From assembly GCA_023261695.1 (NCBI GenBank), contig JAHFON010000008.1, positions 1 through 39,132 on the forward strand: a stretch of DNA of 39,132 bases, given 5' to 3'. The position numbers were made by a program, and so were the translations under genes. Positions 30,827 to 39,132 of this stretch are shown one piece after another. This stretch comes from Candidatus Moraniibacteriota bacterium. GTDB taxonomy: Bacteria > Patescibacteriota > Minisyncoccia > Moranbacterales > UBA1568. Below the pieces are notes generated by a model that saw only the letters and a list, made by a program, of their open reading frames with translations, was not told where the DNA came from and did no database searches. How positions within the stretch are numbered: the first letter of the stretch is position 1; every line of letters begins with the position of its first letter.

Positions 30827-31699
30827 ATGTCTGACCTTCCGCGCGTTGGCATTATTGTTTTGAATTATAACGGCGGAACAGGTCTTCTCGCTTGCCTCCA
30901 GTCATTGGATGATTTGGATTATCGCGCCAAAGACATTCTTGTAGTTGACAATCATTCCACGGATGATTCATTGGTTGCGGCGGAAAAAAAATTTCCGCAT
31001 TTTACTTTCATACACAACTCAAAAAACGAAGGTTTTGCCAAAGGAATGAATAGCGGAATGCGTCTGGCTGTTTCGAAGGGCGCAGAGTGGTGCTGGTTGT
31101 TCAACTGCGATGCTCTAGCTTACCCGCAAACACTGACAACATTAATTTCAGTCGCGCAAGAAAACCCTCAAGCGGGGCTTTTAAGCCCGATGATTTATGA
31201 GGCGGGCAATAATCGTGTATGGTTTGCCAAGGGGGAAATAGATTTTTGGCGTATGCGCACACGGCATATTCAGCCGACTCAACAAGAACTGATCGCCAAA
31301 AATTATCCAAGCGAATTTTTGACCGGTTGTGCTCTTTTGATAAAAAAGAAACTTATCCAAACCATTGGATTTTTAGACGAGACCTTTTTTTTGTATTATG
31401 AAGACGCTGATTACTCCCTGCGGGCTTCTCTGGCGGGATTTGCTTGTTTGGTGGTGGCGGAGTCTAGAGTAGCGCATAGCGAAACAAGCCGGTTTCATCC
31501 GCGAAAAACATATTTTCTCGTATACTCAGGTTTACTTTTTTTTGCCAAGTGGGCGGACTTTTATACGCGGTTTTATTTAGCGGTGTATGTTACAATGCGA
31601 AGAGTGAAAAATTTTTGGGATAGGTTGCGCGGGGGTGGCGCGGCGGCCCAAGAAGCCTATCTGGCATACAGAGATTATTTTGAAAACCGAAAGAAGTAA
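30827..31699 (+). CDS. Glycosyltransferase family 2 (rhamnosyltransferase-like)
   Basis: A 290-residue GT-A fold enzyme. It begins PRVGIIVLNYNGGTGLLACL, with the nucleotide-sugar site ILVVDNHSTDDSL. It has FNCDALAYP, where the DxD-like motif reads as NCD, and FLYYEDADYSLRASLAGF, the conserved 'ED' segment that holds the catalytic base. It has no transmembrane helix and probably works at the inner face of the membrane, adding a sugar to a lipid-linked glycan. The ATG at 30827 is used; a TTG two codons upstream is less likely. Confidence 0.9.
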   Translation: MSDLPRVGIIVLNYNGGTGLLACLQSLDDLDYRAKDILVVDNHSTDDSLVAAEKKFPHFTFIHNSKNEGFAKGMNSGMRLAVSKGAEWCWLFNCDALAYPQTLTTLISVAQENPQAGLLSPMIYEAGNNRVWFAKGEIDFWRMRTRHIQPTQQELIAKNYPSEFLTGCALLIKKKLIQTIGFLDETFFLYYEDADYSLRASLAGFACLVVAESRVAHSETSRFHPRKTYFLVYSGLLFFAKWADFYTRFYLAVYVTMRRVKNFWDRLRGGGAAAQEAYLAYRDYFENRKK

Positions 31700-31763
31700 C
31701 CGCGGTCAAAGTAAATAATCAACTGAATTTACAGCGGCAACATTATACCTAATATCAATCCCA

Positions 31764-32561
31764 ATGCGCGCCAGTCCGCACGTCTCTCTCATTTTTGTGA
31801 ATTACAGGAGCGCGGATTATCTGGCGAACGCTCTAAAAAGTCTGTTGGCTTGCGAGCCAGAAACTGATTTTTGGGAGGTGATTGTGGTGAATAACGATGT
31901 TTCGGAAAATCAAACCTTACTTAAGCTTCAACAGACGTTTCCTTTTTTGTTGGTGGAGAGCGGTGCAAATGCTGGCTTCGCTCGGGGAAATAATTTAGGA
32001 GCTAAACGCGCGCGCGGGGAAATATTGGGATTTATCAATCCGGATGTCATTTGGACGAACGCGCGCTTAAATGAAATAGCCTATGCTTTTGATACGGATC
32101 GGACACTGGGTGTTTTGGGGATGACGCTTTTAGACGAAGATAAAAAGTTAGAAGCTTGGAGTGCCGGCCAAGAACCCAGCCTAATTAATCTTTTTTACAA
32201 CAATCTTTTTCCTTCGCGACGGATTTTAAAGAAAGCAGAAAAAGTTTCATCGCCGGATTGGGTGAGCGGCGGAGCGTTGTTTGTCCGCGCGGAAATTTTT
32301 TCCGCAAGCGGCGGTTTTGATGAGAGATTTTTCCTGTATTTTGAAGATGTAGATTTATGCGCGTCCGTGCGTCGTTTGGGCTTTTCCGTGAAGCGCTATG
32401 CGGCTTTATCACTGATTCACTTGAGCGGTAAAAGTCAAAACTCAACCCATGACCAAAAAAAACATTTTTTTGAATCCCAAAGGAAATATTTTAACAAGCA
32501 TCGGCCAAAATGGGAACGTTGGGCGCTAAATTATTTACAGATTTTATTGAATAAGACGTAA
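31764..32561 (+). CDS. Glycosyltransferase family 2
   Basis: A 265-residue GT2 enzyme related to the preceding one. VSLIFVNYRSADYLANALKS opens the fold, VIVVNNDVSENQTL is the nucleotide site, GFARGNNLGAKRARGEILGF and NPDVIW give the DxD-equivalent region, and FFLYFEDVDLCASVRRLGF the catalytic acid segment. It ends in a basic tail. A different donor or linkage from its neighbour is expected, since both are kept. It starts 64 bases after the previous stop and the next gene starts 2 bases after its own stop. Confidence 0.9.
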   Translation: MRASPHVSLIFVNYRSADYLANALKSLLACEPETDFWEVIVVNNDVSENQTLLKLQQTFPFLLVESGANAGFARGNNLGAKRARGEILGFINPDVIWTNARLNEIAYAFDTDRTLGVLGMTLLDEDKKLEAWSAGQEPSLINLFYNNLFPSRRILKKAEKVSSPDWVSGGALFVRAEIFSASGGFDERFFLYFEDVDLCASVRRLGFSVKRYAALSLIHLSGKSQNSTHDQKKHFFESQRKYFNKHRPKWERWALNYLQILLNKT

Positions 32562-32563
32562 CT

Positions 32564-33853
32564 ATGCTGGAGACATTACTCACGCTTTTCGTTTTTTTTC
32601 TGCCGTTTCAGTTTGCCCTGCGTCCCGACGTGGAGATAGATTTGGCTGCCGCTCGCGTGTTGGCTATCGGGATTTTTCTCTTGTGGGTTATTACGGGCTT
32701 GATTACAAAACGCTTCACTTTACCACGGCCGCTGACACTTTTCTTTTTCGCCACTTTTATTTTTTGGGTGGCGTTGTCTTTGTTTTGGGCGGAAAATATG
32801 ACTTGGGCTTGGCGAAAATTATTTTTTTTACTTTCTTTTCTGCCTCTGTTTTTGGTTTTTACGGATGTCTTACGCGACTCGCGTTTACGGATGAAAATAT
32901 TTTCAGCTTGGGTGAGTGGCGCTTTTTTGGCGGCGCTTCTGGCGCTTCTGCAATTTTTCGCGCAATGGTGGTTGGGAGTTGAAAAAGTTTTTGCATTCTG
33001 GACACAAAAAATCTTGCCGATTTTTTTAGGACCGGTGTTTAGCCAAATGGTGGCCGATTATCCCAGTCTGCTTGTCAATATTTCAGGCCGTACGGTGATG
33101 CGCGCGTCCGGACTTTTCCCCGACCCGCACATCGCCGCTCTTTTTTTTGGGATGTCACTGCCACTTGCATTTTTTCTGGTTTGGCAAAACACCGGTGCGC
33201 GGCAAAAATACTGGGGCGTATGCGCAGCCATTATTTTTATGGCGGATATTTTTACTTTTTCCCGCGGTGGTTATCTGGGGCTGGTTTTTGGAGCCGGTGT
33301 TTTTTTATGGCCGCTTTTTTTGAGCGATGCGAGGTGGAAAAAACAGATAATCAAAATTGGCCTAGTTGGAATTGTTGTGATAATTATTTTAGCAAGCCCG
33401 GCGGGGACGCGCCTTTTTTCCAGCTTTTCATCCAATGATGCATCCAAAATTGAGCGCCTGCGTTTATGGCAAGAGGCGGTCGGGCTGATTACTTTACGGC
33501 CGATCGGCGGGGCGGGTTTGGGAAATTATCCGCTTGTCGTGAAACCCAGCGCCGATTATCGCGAACCTTTTTACGCACATAACCTTTTTTTGGACATTAC
33601 CCTAGAAACAGGTTTGGCCGGACTTTTCTTTTTCGTAGCATTTCTTTTTTCGGGTATTTTATCCGTTTGGAGAAATTGGAGACGGAGCAGAGATTTTTTG
33701 GCTCTAGCCATCCTGTCCTCGCTTATTGTTTTTTCTACGCACTCTTTTTTTGAAACCCCGCTTTTTTCCGTGCACATTCTCCCGATGTTTCTTTTATTGA
33801 TGGCGGCTAGTGTATCATTAAAAGATAGAAGTGAAATCAACAGCACGCTTTAG
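32564..33853 (+). CDS. O-antigen ligase/polymerase family membrane protein (first)
   Basis: A 429-residue protein with about 10 to 12 helices. The Wzy_C-type signature is in its second half: RLRLWQEAVGLITLRPIGGAG and GNYPL, then a periplasmic loop ending AHNLFLDITLETGLAGLFFF, where the conserved His precedes a helix. Arg residues in the loop bind the glycan phosphate in known members. It either polymerises repeat units (Wzy) or transfers the glycan to an acceptor (WaaL type); sequence alone does not decide. It abuts the second GT2 gene. Confidence 0.87.
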   Translation: MLETLLTLFVFFLPFQFALRPDVEIDLAAARVLAIGIFLLWVITGLITKRFTLPRPLTLFFFATFIFWVALSLFWAENMTWAWRKLFFLLSFLPLFLVFTDVLRDSRLRMKIFSAWVSGAFLAALLALLQFFAQWWLGVEKVFAFWTQKILPIFLGPVFSQMVADYPSLLVNISGRTVMRASGLFPDPHIAALFFGMSLPLAFFLVWQNTGARQKYWGVCAAIIFMADIFTFSRGGYLGLVFGAGVFLWPLFLSDARWKKQIIKIGLVGIVVIIILASPAGTRLFSSFSSNDASKIERLRLWQEAVGLITLRPIGGAGLGNYPLVVKPSADYREPFYAHNLFLDITLETGLAGLFFFVAFLFSGILSVWRNWRRSRDFLALAILSSLIVFSTHSFFETPLFSVHILPMFLLLMAASVSLKDRSEINSTL

Positions 33854-33862
33854 TTATTGTTT

Positions 33863-35119
33863 ATGTCATCAGCCAAAACTTTAGTTAAATTTTCTATAAT
33901 CGCCAGTATGGCGTTTTTGCCTCTGGCGCATTTGAAACTGCTGATTTTAGGTATCCCCGTTTATAGTGTGGAACTGCCAATAATAGTGGCTTTGCTTTTC
34001 TATTTGTATGGCTGGAAACGAGGTGAATTTGCTCTGGGATGCACGATCAATCTTAATCGCACGTTTGCTGCGAGTATCACTTTTTTCTTTTTAGGCGCGC
34101 TTTTTTCGTTTATGGCCAATCCTGTTTCTTGGACGGGTTTGGGTATGATCAAAACTTGGTTTGTTTTACCTATTCTGGCTGTATGGTTGTGGCTTAAGAG
34201 CGCGCCCGATGATACTGATTTCAAACGCTTACTTTTCATTTGGTTGGCTGCAAATGTTTTCACCGCTTTAGTCAGTTTGGTTTTTTTTGAACAAGGTATA
34301 TTGACTTATGACGGCCGTTTGGCGGCGTGGTACGCATCTCCGAATTATCTGGCATTTTTTTTAGCGCCCGGCGTTTTGGTGGCCAGTTATTTTATCTCGA
34401 GCTTATCGTTTTTACGACAAGGGCTTTTAATTGTTTTCTGGTTGGCGCTGGCTATACTGATCGGCGCTATTTTTTTCACTGGTTCATACGCGACGTGGGG
34501 AAGCGTATTTATAGCGCTGGCCATTTATTTTTATCTGGGTTACGCGCGGTCGGTTGCCAGGCGTCAAAAAATTATATTTGCCTTGACACTTATCGTCCTC
34601 TTTGTCACACTGATTTTTTTTGCATCCGGGAGCGAGAAGTGGCAGTCCTTAATGACGTTATCTGAACGTTCGTCTTTAGCTTCGCGCATAATGATTTGGC
34701 GATCAGCGGTCAGGATTATTTCCGATCAGCCGCTTTGGGGCATCGGTATGGGACGTTTTCAAGAAATCTATCTGGCTTATCAAAAATATTTTCCGCCATA
34801 TTTGGAGTGGGCGGTGCCCCAACCGCACAATTTGTATCTAGCTGTTTGGTTGCAGTCCGGTTTGCTGGGATTGGCGGGATTTGTCGTTTTGATAAGTGTC
34901 TGGTTGAGAAAAATGTTAAGACTTTGGCATTTGAGCGTCCAAGATGCGTATACTAGAAAAACTAGCGCGTTTTTAGTCGCGCTGATGGTTCTTTTTTTGT
35001 TGTTGGGAGTTGCGGATACGCCTTTTTTTAAGACAGATTCGGCGTTTATTTTCTGGCTGACTACGGCTTTGGGTATAGGTTTTTTGAATCACCACGAGAT
35101 TGAAAAGAAAACGTTTTAG
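33863..35119 (+). CDS. O-antigen ligase/polymerase family membrane protein (second)
   Basis: A 418-residue relative of the preceding protein, with about 11 helices. SLASRIMIWRSAVRIISDQP, LWGIGMGRFQEIYLAY and QPHNLYLAVWLQSGLLGLAG form the Wzy_C signature. Having two such proteins in tandem suggests one polymerase and one ligase. The ATG at 33863 is used rather than a TTG two codons upstream. The stop codon overlaps the convergent beta-propeller gene by 4 bases. Confidence 0.87.
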   Translation: MSSAKTLVKFSIIASMAFLPLAHLKLLILGIPVYSVELPIIVALLFYLYGWKRGEFALGCTINLNRTFAASITFFFLGALFSFMANPVSWTGLGMIKTWFVLPILAVWLWLKSAPDDTDFKRLLFIWLAANVFTALVSLVFFEQGILTYDGRLAAWYASPNYLAFFLAPGVLVASYFISSLSFLRQGLLIVFWLALAILIGAIFFTGSYATWGSVFIALAIYFYLGYARSVARRQKIIFALTLIVLFVTLIFFASGSEKWQSLMTLSERSSLASRIMIWRSAVRIISDQPLWGIGMGRFQEIYLAYQKYFPPYLEWAVPQPHNLYLAVWLQSGLLGLAGFVVLISVWLRKMLRLWHLSVQDAYTRKTSAFLVALMVLFLLLGVADTPFFKTDSAFIFWLTTALGIGFLNHHEIEKKTF

Positions 35120-36252
35120 AGATCAATGCGATAGAGTTTGTGTGTTGTTCTTTCAGTGAAAAAAAGCGCGTCTTCATCGGGAGAAAGAAAGAGATCGGCA
35201 CTGTCAAAACTTTGCGTTATGTCCTTGATGTCCACCAGCCGCGATTGTTTGCCGGTGGAAGTATCTATTTTCCAGAACGTGTCTTTGGTGGAGAGCGGCT
35301 TGTTGAAATAATCATCAGGCAACATCGCGTCTTTGGGCAAAGCGCCCGGAAGCGCGTAATATACAGTTTTATTGTCTTTGGACCAGACTGCCTTGGAAAC
35401 CAGTGTCGGGATGGACAAACTCTGAAATTCTCCGCCGTTGTTATTCATCGCGTACAGCAGAATACCTGACCCGCCTTTTTCTTCACTGGCGCTCGCCAGT
35501 ACTTTTTCTCCATCGGGCGACCAAAGATAATCCGCTCCGAATTTTTCAGAAAAAAGCAAGCGGCGATTATTTCCATCGATCCCGACACTTTCAAAAAAAG
35601 TTTTTTCCAGCGCGCTAGGCTTGCTCCAAAAAGAAACAGAGGCGCTGTGAGGAATAGCGGAAATAAAAGTGTCGCGTTTGAGAGCGGTCAGGTTTTTCCA
35701 ATCAGTGCCGTCTGGATTGGAAATGTTTAACGTGCGCTCGCCACTGCGCGGATCTGTATATTGGTAAAAAATCTTGTCTCCAAGATTGTCCCATACGAGA
35801 CGGGACATTTCTGCTTTAAGAGGGATAAGAGTTTTGTTTTCAAGATTAGCGAAATACCACAAGGGCTGGTCGCTTAATTGTTTGAGAAGTATCAGTGCCT
35901 TATCTCTTTTAGGTGACCACACGATGCGCAGTGGTGTGCCGGGCAGATTGCTTAGAAGCACGGACTTATTCTTGCCTTCCAGAGAAGCTTTTTTCAAAGC
36001 CTGATTGTCCAGAGAGTAATAATAAATCTCGCCGTTTTCGGAAATGGCGGCCCCCAAAATATTTTCGTTGATGGGGTTGGTAATGCTGGCGGACGAGACG
36101 CTGTCCGTCAAGTCTGTTTTGTTGGTAAAGGTTTCTGTTTTGGAACCGACCGACGGATCGTGGACATTATTTTTAAAAGCGAAGTTATAGGCCACCCAAA
36201 AAATCAGTGTGAGAAACAACAAACTGGCAGAAAAATAAAAAACTTTTTTCAT
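35116..36252 (-). CDS. Membrane-anchored TolB-like (PD40) beta-propeller protein
   Basis: A 378-residue protein with an N-terminal membrane helix (about 4-26, FYFSASLLFLTLIFWVAYNF) and a long extracytoplasmic part. At least five WD40-like blades are seen, each with an 'xWSPDxxKxx' core: RIVWSPKRDKALILL, RLVWDNLGDKIFYQY, YLWSPDGEKVLASA, AVWSKDNKTVYYAL and LFLSPDEDALFFT. Such propellers bind proteins or glycans outside the membrane. No enzymatic motif is present. Function is unknown. A glycan-related role is suggested only by the neighbouring surface polysaccharide genes, which are convergent. Confidence 0.83.
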   Translation of the reverse strand: MKKVFYFSASLLFLTLIFWVAYNFAFKNNVHDPSVGSKTETFTNKTDLTDSVSSASITNPINENILGAAISENGEIYYYSLDNQALKKASLEGKNKSVLLSNLPGTPLRIVWSPKRDKALILLKQLSDQPLWYFANLENKTLIPLKAEMSRLVWDNLGDKIFYQYTDPRSGERTLNISNPDGTDWKNLTALKRDTFISAIPHSASVSFWSKPSALEKTFFESVGIDGNNRRLLFSEKFGADYLWSPDGEKVLASASEEKGGSGILLYAMNNNGGEFQSLSIPTLVSKAVWSKDNKTVYYALPGALPKDAMLPDDYFNKPLSTKDTFWKIDTSTGKQSRLVDIKDITQSFDSADLFLSPDEDALFFTERTTHKLYRIDL

Positions 36253-36366
36253 AAATTGATATGGAATGGCTCAGAATCACTAGAGATTACAGCAATTTGT
36301 CGGAGCGCTAATGTGGATATGATTATTCCCGTTAAAGATTTTTCTGGAAAATTGGAATCTTTGATA

Positions 36367-37254
36367 TTATGAAACATGAAATGATGATAGATTCGTTTGT
36401 GTTGGATATGATTTACAATTAATGCCCGCGGCTGTGTATGGAGCACAGTCATTCGCGTTTTCATAAAGCACATTTAATCCAGCTTCCTTAAAGGCATCAA
36501 AATATTTTTTAATCGTTGCGACATCTGTCGGCCCACCACTATTGTTCAAGTCAGCACATGTTCCATCCTGATGACATGCGCTTTGATGCGCAACAGTCGG
36601 GGGCCACGATTCCGTTATTCTCCAACTAGGAACAGTAGTGTCGCCAGGAACATGAATTGCAAGAATCTTTCCCAAAAGCGATAGATTAAGAAAACACGTA
36701 GATAGACCACATCCTTTGTATGTTACAGCAGTTAAAGGCACACAATTACCGGCACAAGCTTTACATGGAATTCCAACTGGACAACAGGCGGCTGTTGGTA
36801 CAGGTGGAGACGGGCAGCTTGTTGGCGGGATCACTGGTACCGGCTTTGGCTCTGTACTTGTCAACGAAAGACTGCTTAAGTTTATGTTGACCAGATCGGG
36901 ATTAATGACGTTGAGCAAGAGCCACGCGGTGAGCGCTATGGCGAGTCCGATTATCGCGTCAAAAATCACCTTCTTGGCCGTGGACAGAGCCGCTGTATTG
37001 CCGGCGCTGGTTAAATACATAAACCCGCCGATGGAGAGCATTAGCACGGCGGACAAAACTATAATCACCAGCGCCGTATTGTAAATAGCTGTAACATATT
37101 TTGGCAGATCGCTACCAACGTCTGGCGCTCCGGGAATTTTTTCCAATAACTGGTATTGAAATCCCGCGGCTTTCACTTCAAAAACAGAAAAGAATGCGCC
37201 GCTTAAGAAAACCAAACTAAAAAGCGCGATAGCCAAGTTTTTGTTTTTACGCAT
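36367..37254 (-). CDS. VirB2/TrbC-like pilin domain fused to an M15-peptidase-like domain
   Basis: A 295-residue exported protein. A signal peptide covers residues 1-29, with cleavage near VKA-A. Two hydrophobic helices at about 56-82 and 98-118 with IGGFMYLTSAGN between them follow the TrbC/VirB2 pilin pattern, common in this lineage. A Pro/Cys-rich linker (about 136-182, eight or more Cys) leads to a C-terminal domain. There WRITESWPPTVAHQS and CHQDGTCADL (His228, Gly231, Asp235) fit the HxxGxAxD zinc site of M15/VanY-type peptidases, and the chain ends SSFHVS with His293, a possible third ligand. If so it is a membrane-anchored wall hydrolase. Pilin-like topology is confident; enzymatic activity is inferred. 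Confidence 0.78.
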   Translation of the reverse strand: MRKNKNLAIALFSLVFLSGAFFSVFEVKAAGFQYQLLEKIPGAPDVGSDLPKYVTAIYNTALVIIVLSAVLMLSIGGFMYLTSAGNTAALSTAKKVIFDAIIGLAIALTAWLLLNVINPDLVNINLSSLSLTSTEPKPVPVIPPTSCPSPPVPTAACCPVGIPCKACAGNCVPLTAVTYKGCGLSTCFLNLSLLGKILAIHVPGDTTVPSWRITESWPPTVAHQSACHQDGTCADLNNSGGPTDVATIKKYFDAFKEAGLNVLYENANDCAPYTAAGINCKSYPTQTNLSSFHVS

Positions 37255-37276
37255 AGAGAAAAATCAATATGCTGGT

Positions 37277-37285
37277 ATTATAGCA
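37277..37285 (-). promoter_or_regulatory. Extended -10 promoter of the pilin-peptidase gene
   Basis: On the minus strand TGC precedes a perfect TATAAT (37282-37277). The -35 region is weak. The start codon lies about 22 bases downstream. Confidence 0.5.
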
Positions 37286-37315
37286 TAAATAAAAAAAGCG
37301 ATGAGATTTTTTTCG

Positions 37316-37324
37316 TGTTACAAT
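37316..37324 (+). promoter_or_regulatory. Extended -10 promoter of the Xer recombinase gene
   Basis: TGT precedes TACAAT (37319-37324), 30 bases upstream of the ATG at 37355. An in-frame ATG at 37301 lies upstream of this element and is therefore unlikely to be used. Confidence 0.45.
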
Positions 37325-37354
37325 TCTAGAGTTGGTCAATGTCGCATAACGTTT

Positions 37355-38311
37355 ATGGATAAAACTCAAGAAAAATTAGCGACGCCTCTAAAAAGATATA
37401 CGCAACTTTTTTTGGAGCATCTGGAAATAGAGATGAATCGCTCTCTGAAAACCATTGAGAGCTACAAGCGGGTACTGAATGCCTTTTTGATTTGGGGCAA
37501 GCTTACGGCTCCGCAAGATATCACCGCCGAAAAAGTGCGTGAGTATCGTCTGTATCTGAATCGCAAGGCCAATGGCCGGGGCGGTACGTTGAAAAAAAAT
37601 ACTCAAGCTTATCAGGCGATTGTGATTAGAACATTTCTCAAATATCTCGCCAAACAAAATGTGCCCGCGCTGGCCGCGGAAAAAATTGAAGTGGGTAAAA
37701 CTTTGGATCGGCAGGTGGATTTTTTAGAATTGGAAGAAGTAGAACGTCTGATCGCGGCTGTTTCTGGCACGGATATCAGATCATTGCGCGACAGGGCGAT
37801 TTTGGAGCTTTTGTTTTCTTCCGGCTTGCGCGTTTCGGAATTGGTCGGCCTCAATCGGGAGCATCTCAATCTCAATAAAGGAGAATTCAGTATTCGCGGC
37901 AAGGGCGGTAAATTGCGTGTGGTGTTTCTCTCTCCCGCCGCCAAAAACGCGCTCAAAATGTATTTAGACAAGCGTGCCGATGTGGATCCCGCGCTCTTTG
38001 TCGCGTACGCCAAAAAAGGTCTAGTCAACAGAAAGAATTCACGGAGAGAAAGTCAGCGCCTCACTCCAAGAAGCGTTCAGCGTTTGGTGAAGCGTTACGC
38101 CAAGAAAGCCGGCATCGTTAAAGACGTTCACCCGCACACTTTGCGCCACAGTTTTGCGACGGATCTGCTCGTAAACGGCGCGGATATTCGCAGTGTCCAG
38201 TCAATGTTAGGCCATGCTTCCATCACCACCACCCAAATTTACACGCATATCACCAACGAACGTTTGAAGGAAGTCTATCAGACATTCCACGCGAAAAAAA
38301 AGAAGAAATAG
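37355..38311 (+). CDS. xerC: Tyrosine recombinase XerC/XerD
   Basis: A 318-residue site-specific recombinase. Residues about 12-100 are the SAM-like core-binding domain. The catalytic residues are complete: Arg159 (SSGLRVSEL), Lys186 (GKGGKLR), His261 and Arg264 (HTLRH), His287 (LGHAS) and Tyr296 (TQIYTH). It resolves chromosome dimers at dif sites. It could alternatively be a mobile-element integrase, but length, the XerC/D-like pattern and the housekeeping neighbours favour the chromosomal role; XerC and XerD cannot be told apart here. The stop codon is directly followed by the stop of the convergent helicase gene. Confidence 0.9.
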   Translation: MDKTQEKLATPLKRYTQLFLEHLEIEMNRSLKTIESYKRVLNAFLIWGKLTAPQDITAEKVREYRLYLNRKANGRGGTLKKNTQAYQAIVIRTFLKYLAKQNVPALAAEKIEVGKTLDRQVDFLELEEVERLIAAVSGTDIRSLRDRAILELLFSSGLRVSELVGLNREHLNLNKGEFSIRGKGGKLRVVFLSPAAKNALKMYLDKRADVDPALFVAYAKKGLVNRKNSRRESQRLTPRSVQRLVKRYAKKAGIVKDVHPHTLRHSFATDLLVNGADIRSVQSMLGHASITTTQIYTHITNERLKEVYQTFHAKKKKK

Positions 38312-39132
38312 CTACGCCTTTTTTAACGGCGCGACGCCCAGCATCATTTTTTTCACGCCGGAACGTTTGAAGGCGATAGTGGCCAAGGTACCGGAGATGG
38401 AAATAATTAAACCAGAGCCGAACTGCGGGTGCTCTACCATATCGCCAGGGCGAAAATTGATCTCCACGTCCGTTTTTTTATGAACATTTTGTGTCGCAGA
38501 ATATTTCGGGATTCCGATAATCGGTATGTCGCTTCGTTGAGAAGTATTATGAAAACGGGAATTTTTGGATGAACGGCGCCCCAGCATACCGGACGGAACG
38601 CGTTTTATCTCTTCAGTCAAGTGTTCCGGAATTTCTCGCAAAAACCGCGAAGGCGGGTTGACTTGAGTGGCGCCAAAAAGCGTCCGTTGCTCCGTATAAA
38701 GCAGGTAGACTTTTTCTTTGGCGCGCGTCAAGCCGACGTACATCAGCCGGCGTTCCTCTTCCAGCTCTTGCGGTGCAACAGCGCTGCGCGCATGCGGGAA
38801 TAGTCCTTCTTCGAGTCCTAGAATAAAAACGACGGGAAACTCCAGGCCTTTAGCGCTGTGGACAGTCATTAAATGCACGGCATCGTGGTTTTCATCAATC
38901 TCGTCCGTGTCTGAGGAAAGCGCCACTTCTTCCAAAAAGCGATGCAGAGCCTCATTTAGCGGCAAATCGCTATATTTTCGCGCTACTGATAATAACTCCC
39001 GCACGTTTTCCTGACGCGCTTTACCTGCGTCCGTGCCGTCGGACAAACTTTCAAAGTAACCGCTTTTTTTGGCGATAACATCCAGTAGTTCCGGCAAACG
39101 CAAATCAGCGCGCGCAGTCATTGTCTCTCGCC
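38312..39132 (-). CDS. UvrD/PcrA-type DNA helicase, C-terminal part (partial)
   Basis: The last 273 or so residues of a superfamily 1A helicase, truncated at the right edge. Motif V is VHLMTVHSAKGLEFPVVFI followed by GLEEGLFPH, and motif VI is EERRLMYVGLTRAKEKVYLLY with the conserved Arg. The C-terminal tail has FRPGDMVEHPQFGSGLIISI, a Tudor-like domain that in PcrA/UvrD binds RNA polymerase. It unwinds DNA 3'-5' in repair and replication-restart. PcrA is the likelier orthologue but the N-terminal half is not visible. Confidence 0.93.
   Translation of the reverse strand, partial: RETMTARADLRLPELLDVIAKKSGYFESLSDGTDAGKARQENVRELLSVARKYSDLPLNEALHRFLEEVALSSDTDEIDENHDAVHLMTVHSAKGLEFPVVFILGLEEGLFPHARSAVAPQELEEERRLMYVGLTRAKEKVYLLYTEQRTLFGATQVNPPSRFLREIPEHLTEEIKRVPSGMLGRRSSKNSRFHNTSQRSDIPIIGIPKYSATQNVHKKTDVEINFRPGDMVEHPQFGSGLIISISGTLATIAFKRSGVKKMMLGVAPLKKA

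Overview
The window looks like a piece of a Candidate Phyla Radiation (Patescibacteria, probably Parcubacteria/Paceibacteria) chromosome. The evidence is the gene set and its layout: a dnaA-dnaN-DciA-like block divergent from rpmH-rnpA-yidC-khpB, a secreted fibre with VGIGT-type repeats, a VirB2/TrbC-like pilin, type IV pilus ATPases, compact operons and short leaders. UGA is a stop codon (for example at the ends of rnpA and the PH-domain gene), so the code is the standard bacterial one. Lineage is inferred from gene content, not from a marker phylogeny.

Left edge and defence island (1-8000). A truncated polA-type 5'-3' exonuclease domain is followed by a BrnT/BrnA-like toxin-antitoxin pair, then tsaE and a small unknown gene on the minus strand. 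From a strong promoter at 2144-2172 an AT-rich, tightly packed, co-directional run of eight genes begins. It encodes a LexA-type DNA-binding protein without its protease, a stand-alone proteasome-fold Ntn hydrolase whose N-terminal nucleophile appears to be Ser2, an unknown protein, a two-helix membrane protein, a Dam/DpnM-type methyltransferase, a PD-(D/E)XK nuclease, a second DNA methyltransferase and a small unknown protein. A broken helical-repeat gene and nested inverted repeats close the island. The regulator/Ntn hydrolase/unknown/membrane-protein unit next to a restriction-modification set is the best candidate for an undescribed system.

Housekeeping and envelope (8090-24099). Here lie a degenerate DHH-family protein, a single polypeptide carrying two complete PilB/GspE ATPases in tandem, a membrane protein, and an unclassified RNA-like structured region. 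Next is an apparent operon ruvB - small membrane protein - PH-domain membrane protein - ruvC - 7TM protein - three ATP-grasp ligases. The first ligase is fused to a retropepsin-like RimB/Zn_protease domain, giving a minimal version of the known 7TM/glutamate-ligase/protease module. A class A penicillin-binding protein and a fibre protein follow.

Origin region (24268-29319). DciA-like, dnaN and dnaA run leftward. DnaA-box-like sequences lie on both sides of dnaA. rpmH, rnpA, yidC and khpB run rightward.

Surface glycan locus and right edge (29342-39132). A flippase, two GT2 glycosyltransferases and two Wzy/WaaL-like proteins form one rightward cluster for cell-surface polysaccharide. A membrane-anchored beta-propeller protein and a VirB2-like pilin fused to an M15-peptidase-like domain run leftward. 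A XerC/D recombinase and the C-terminal part of a UvrD/PcrA helicase end the window. No tRNA, rRNA, CRISPR array or insertion sequence was recognised.
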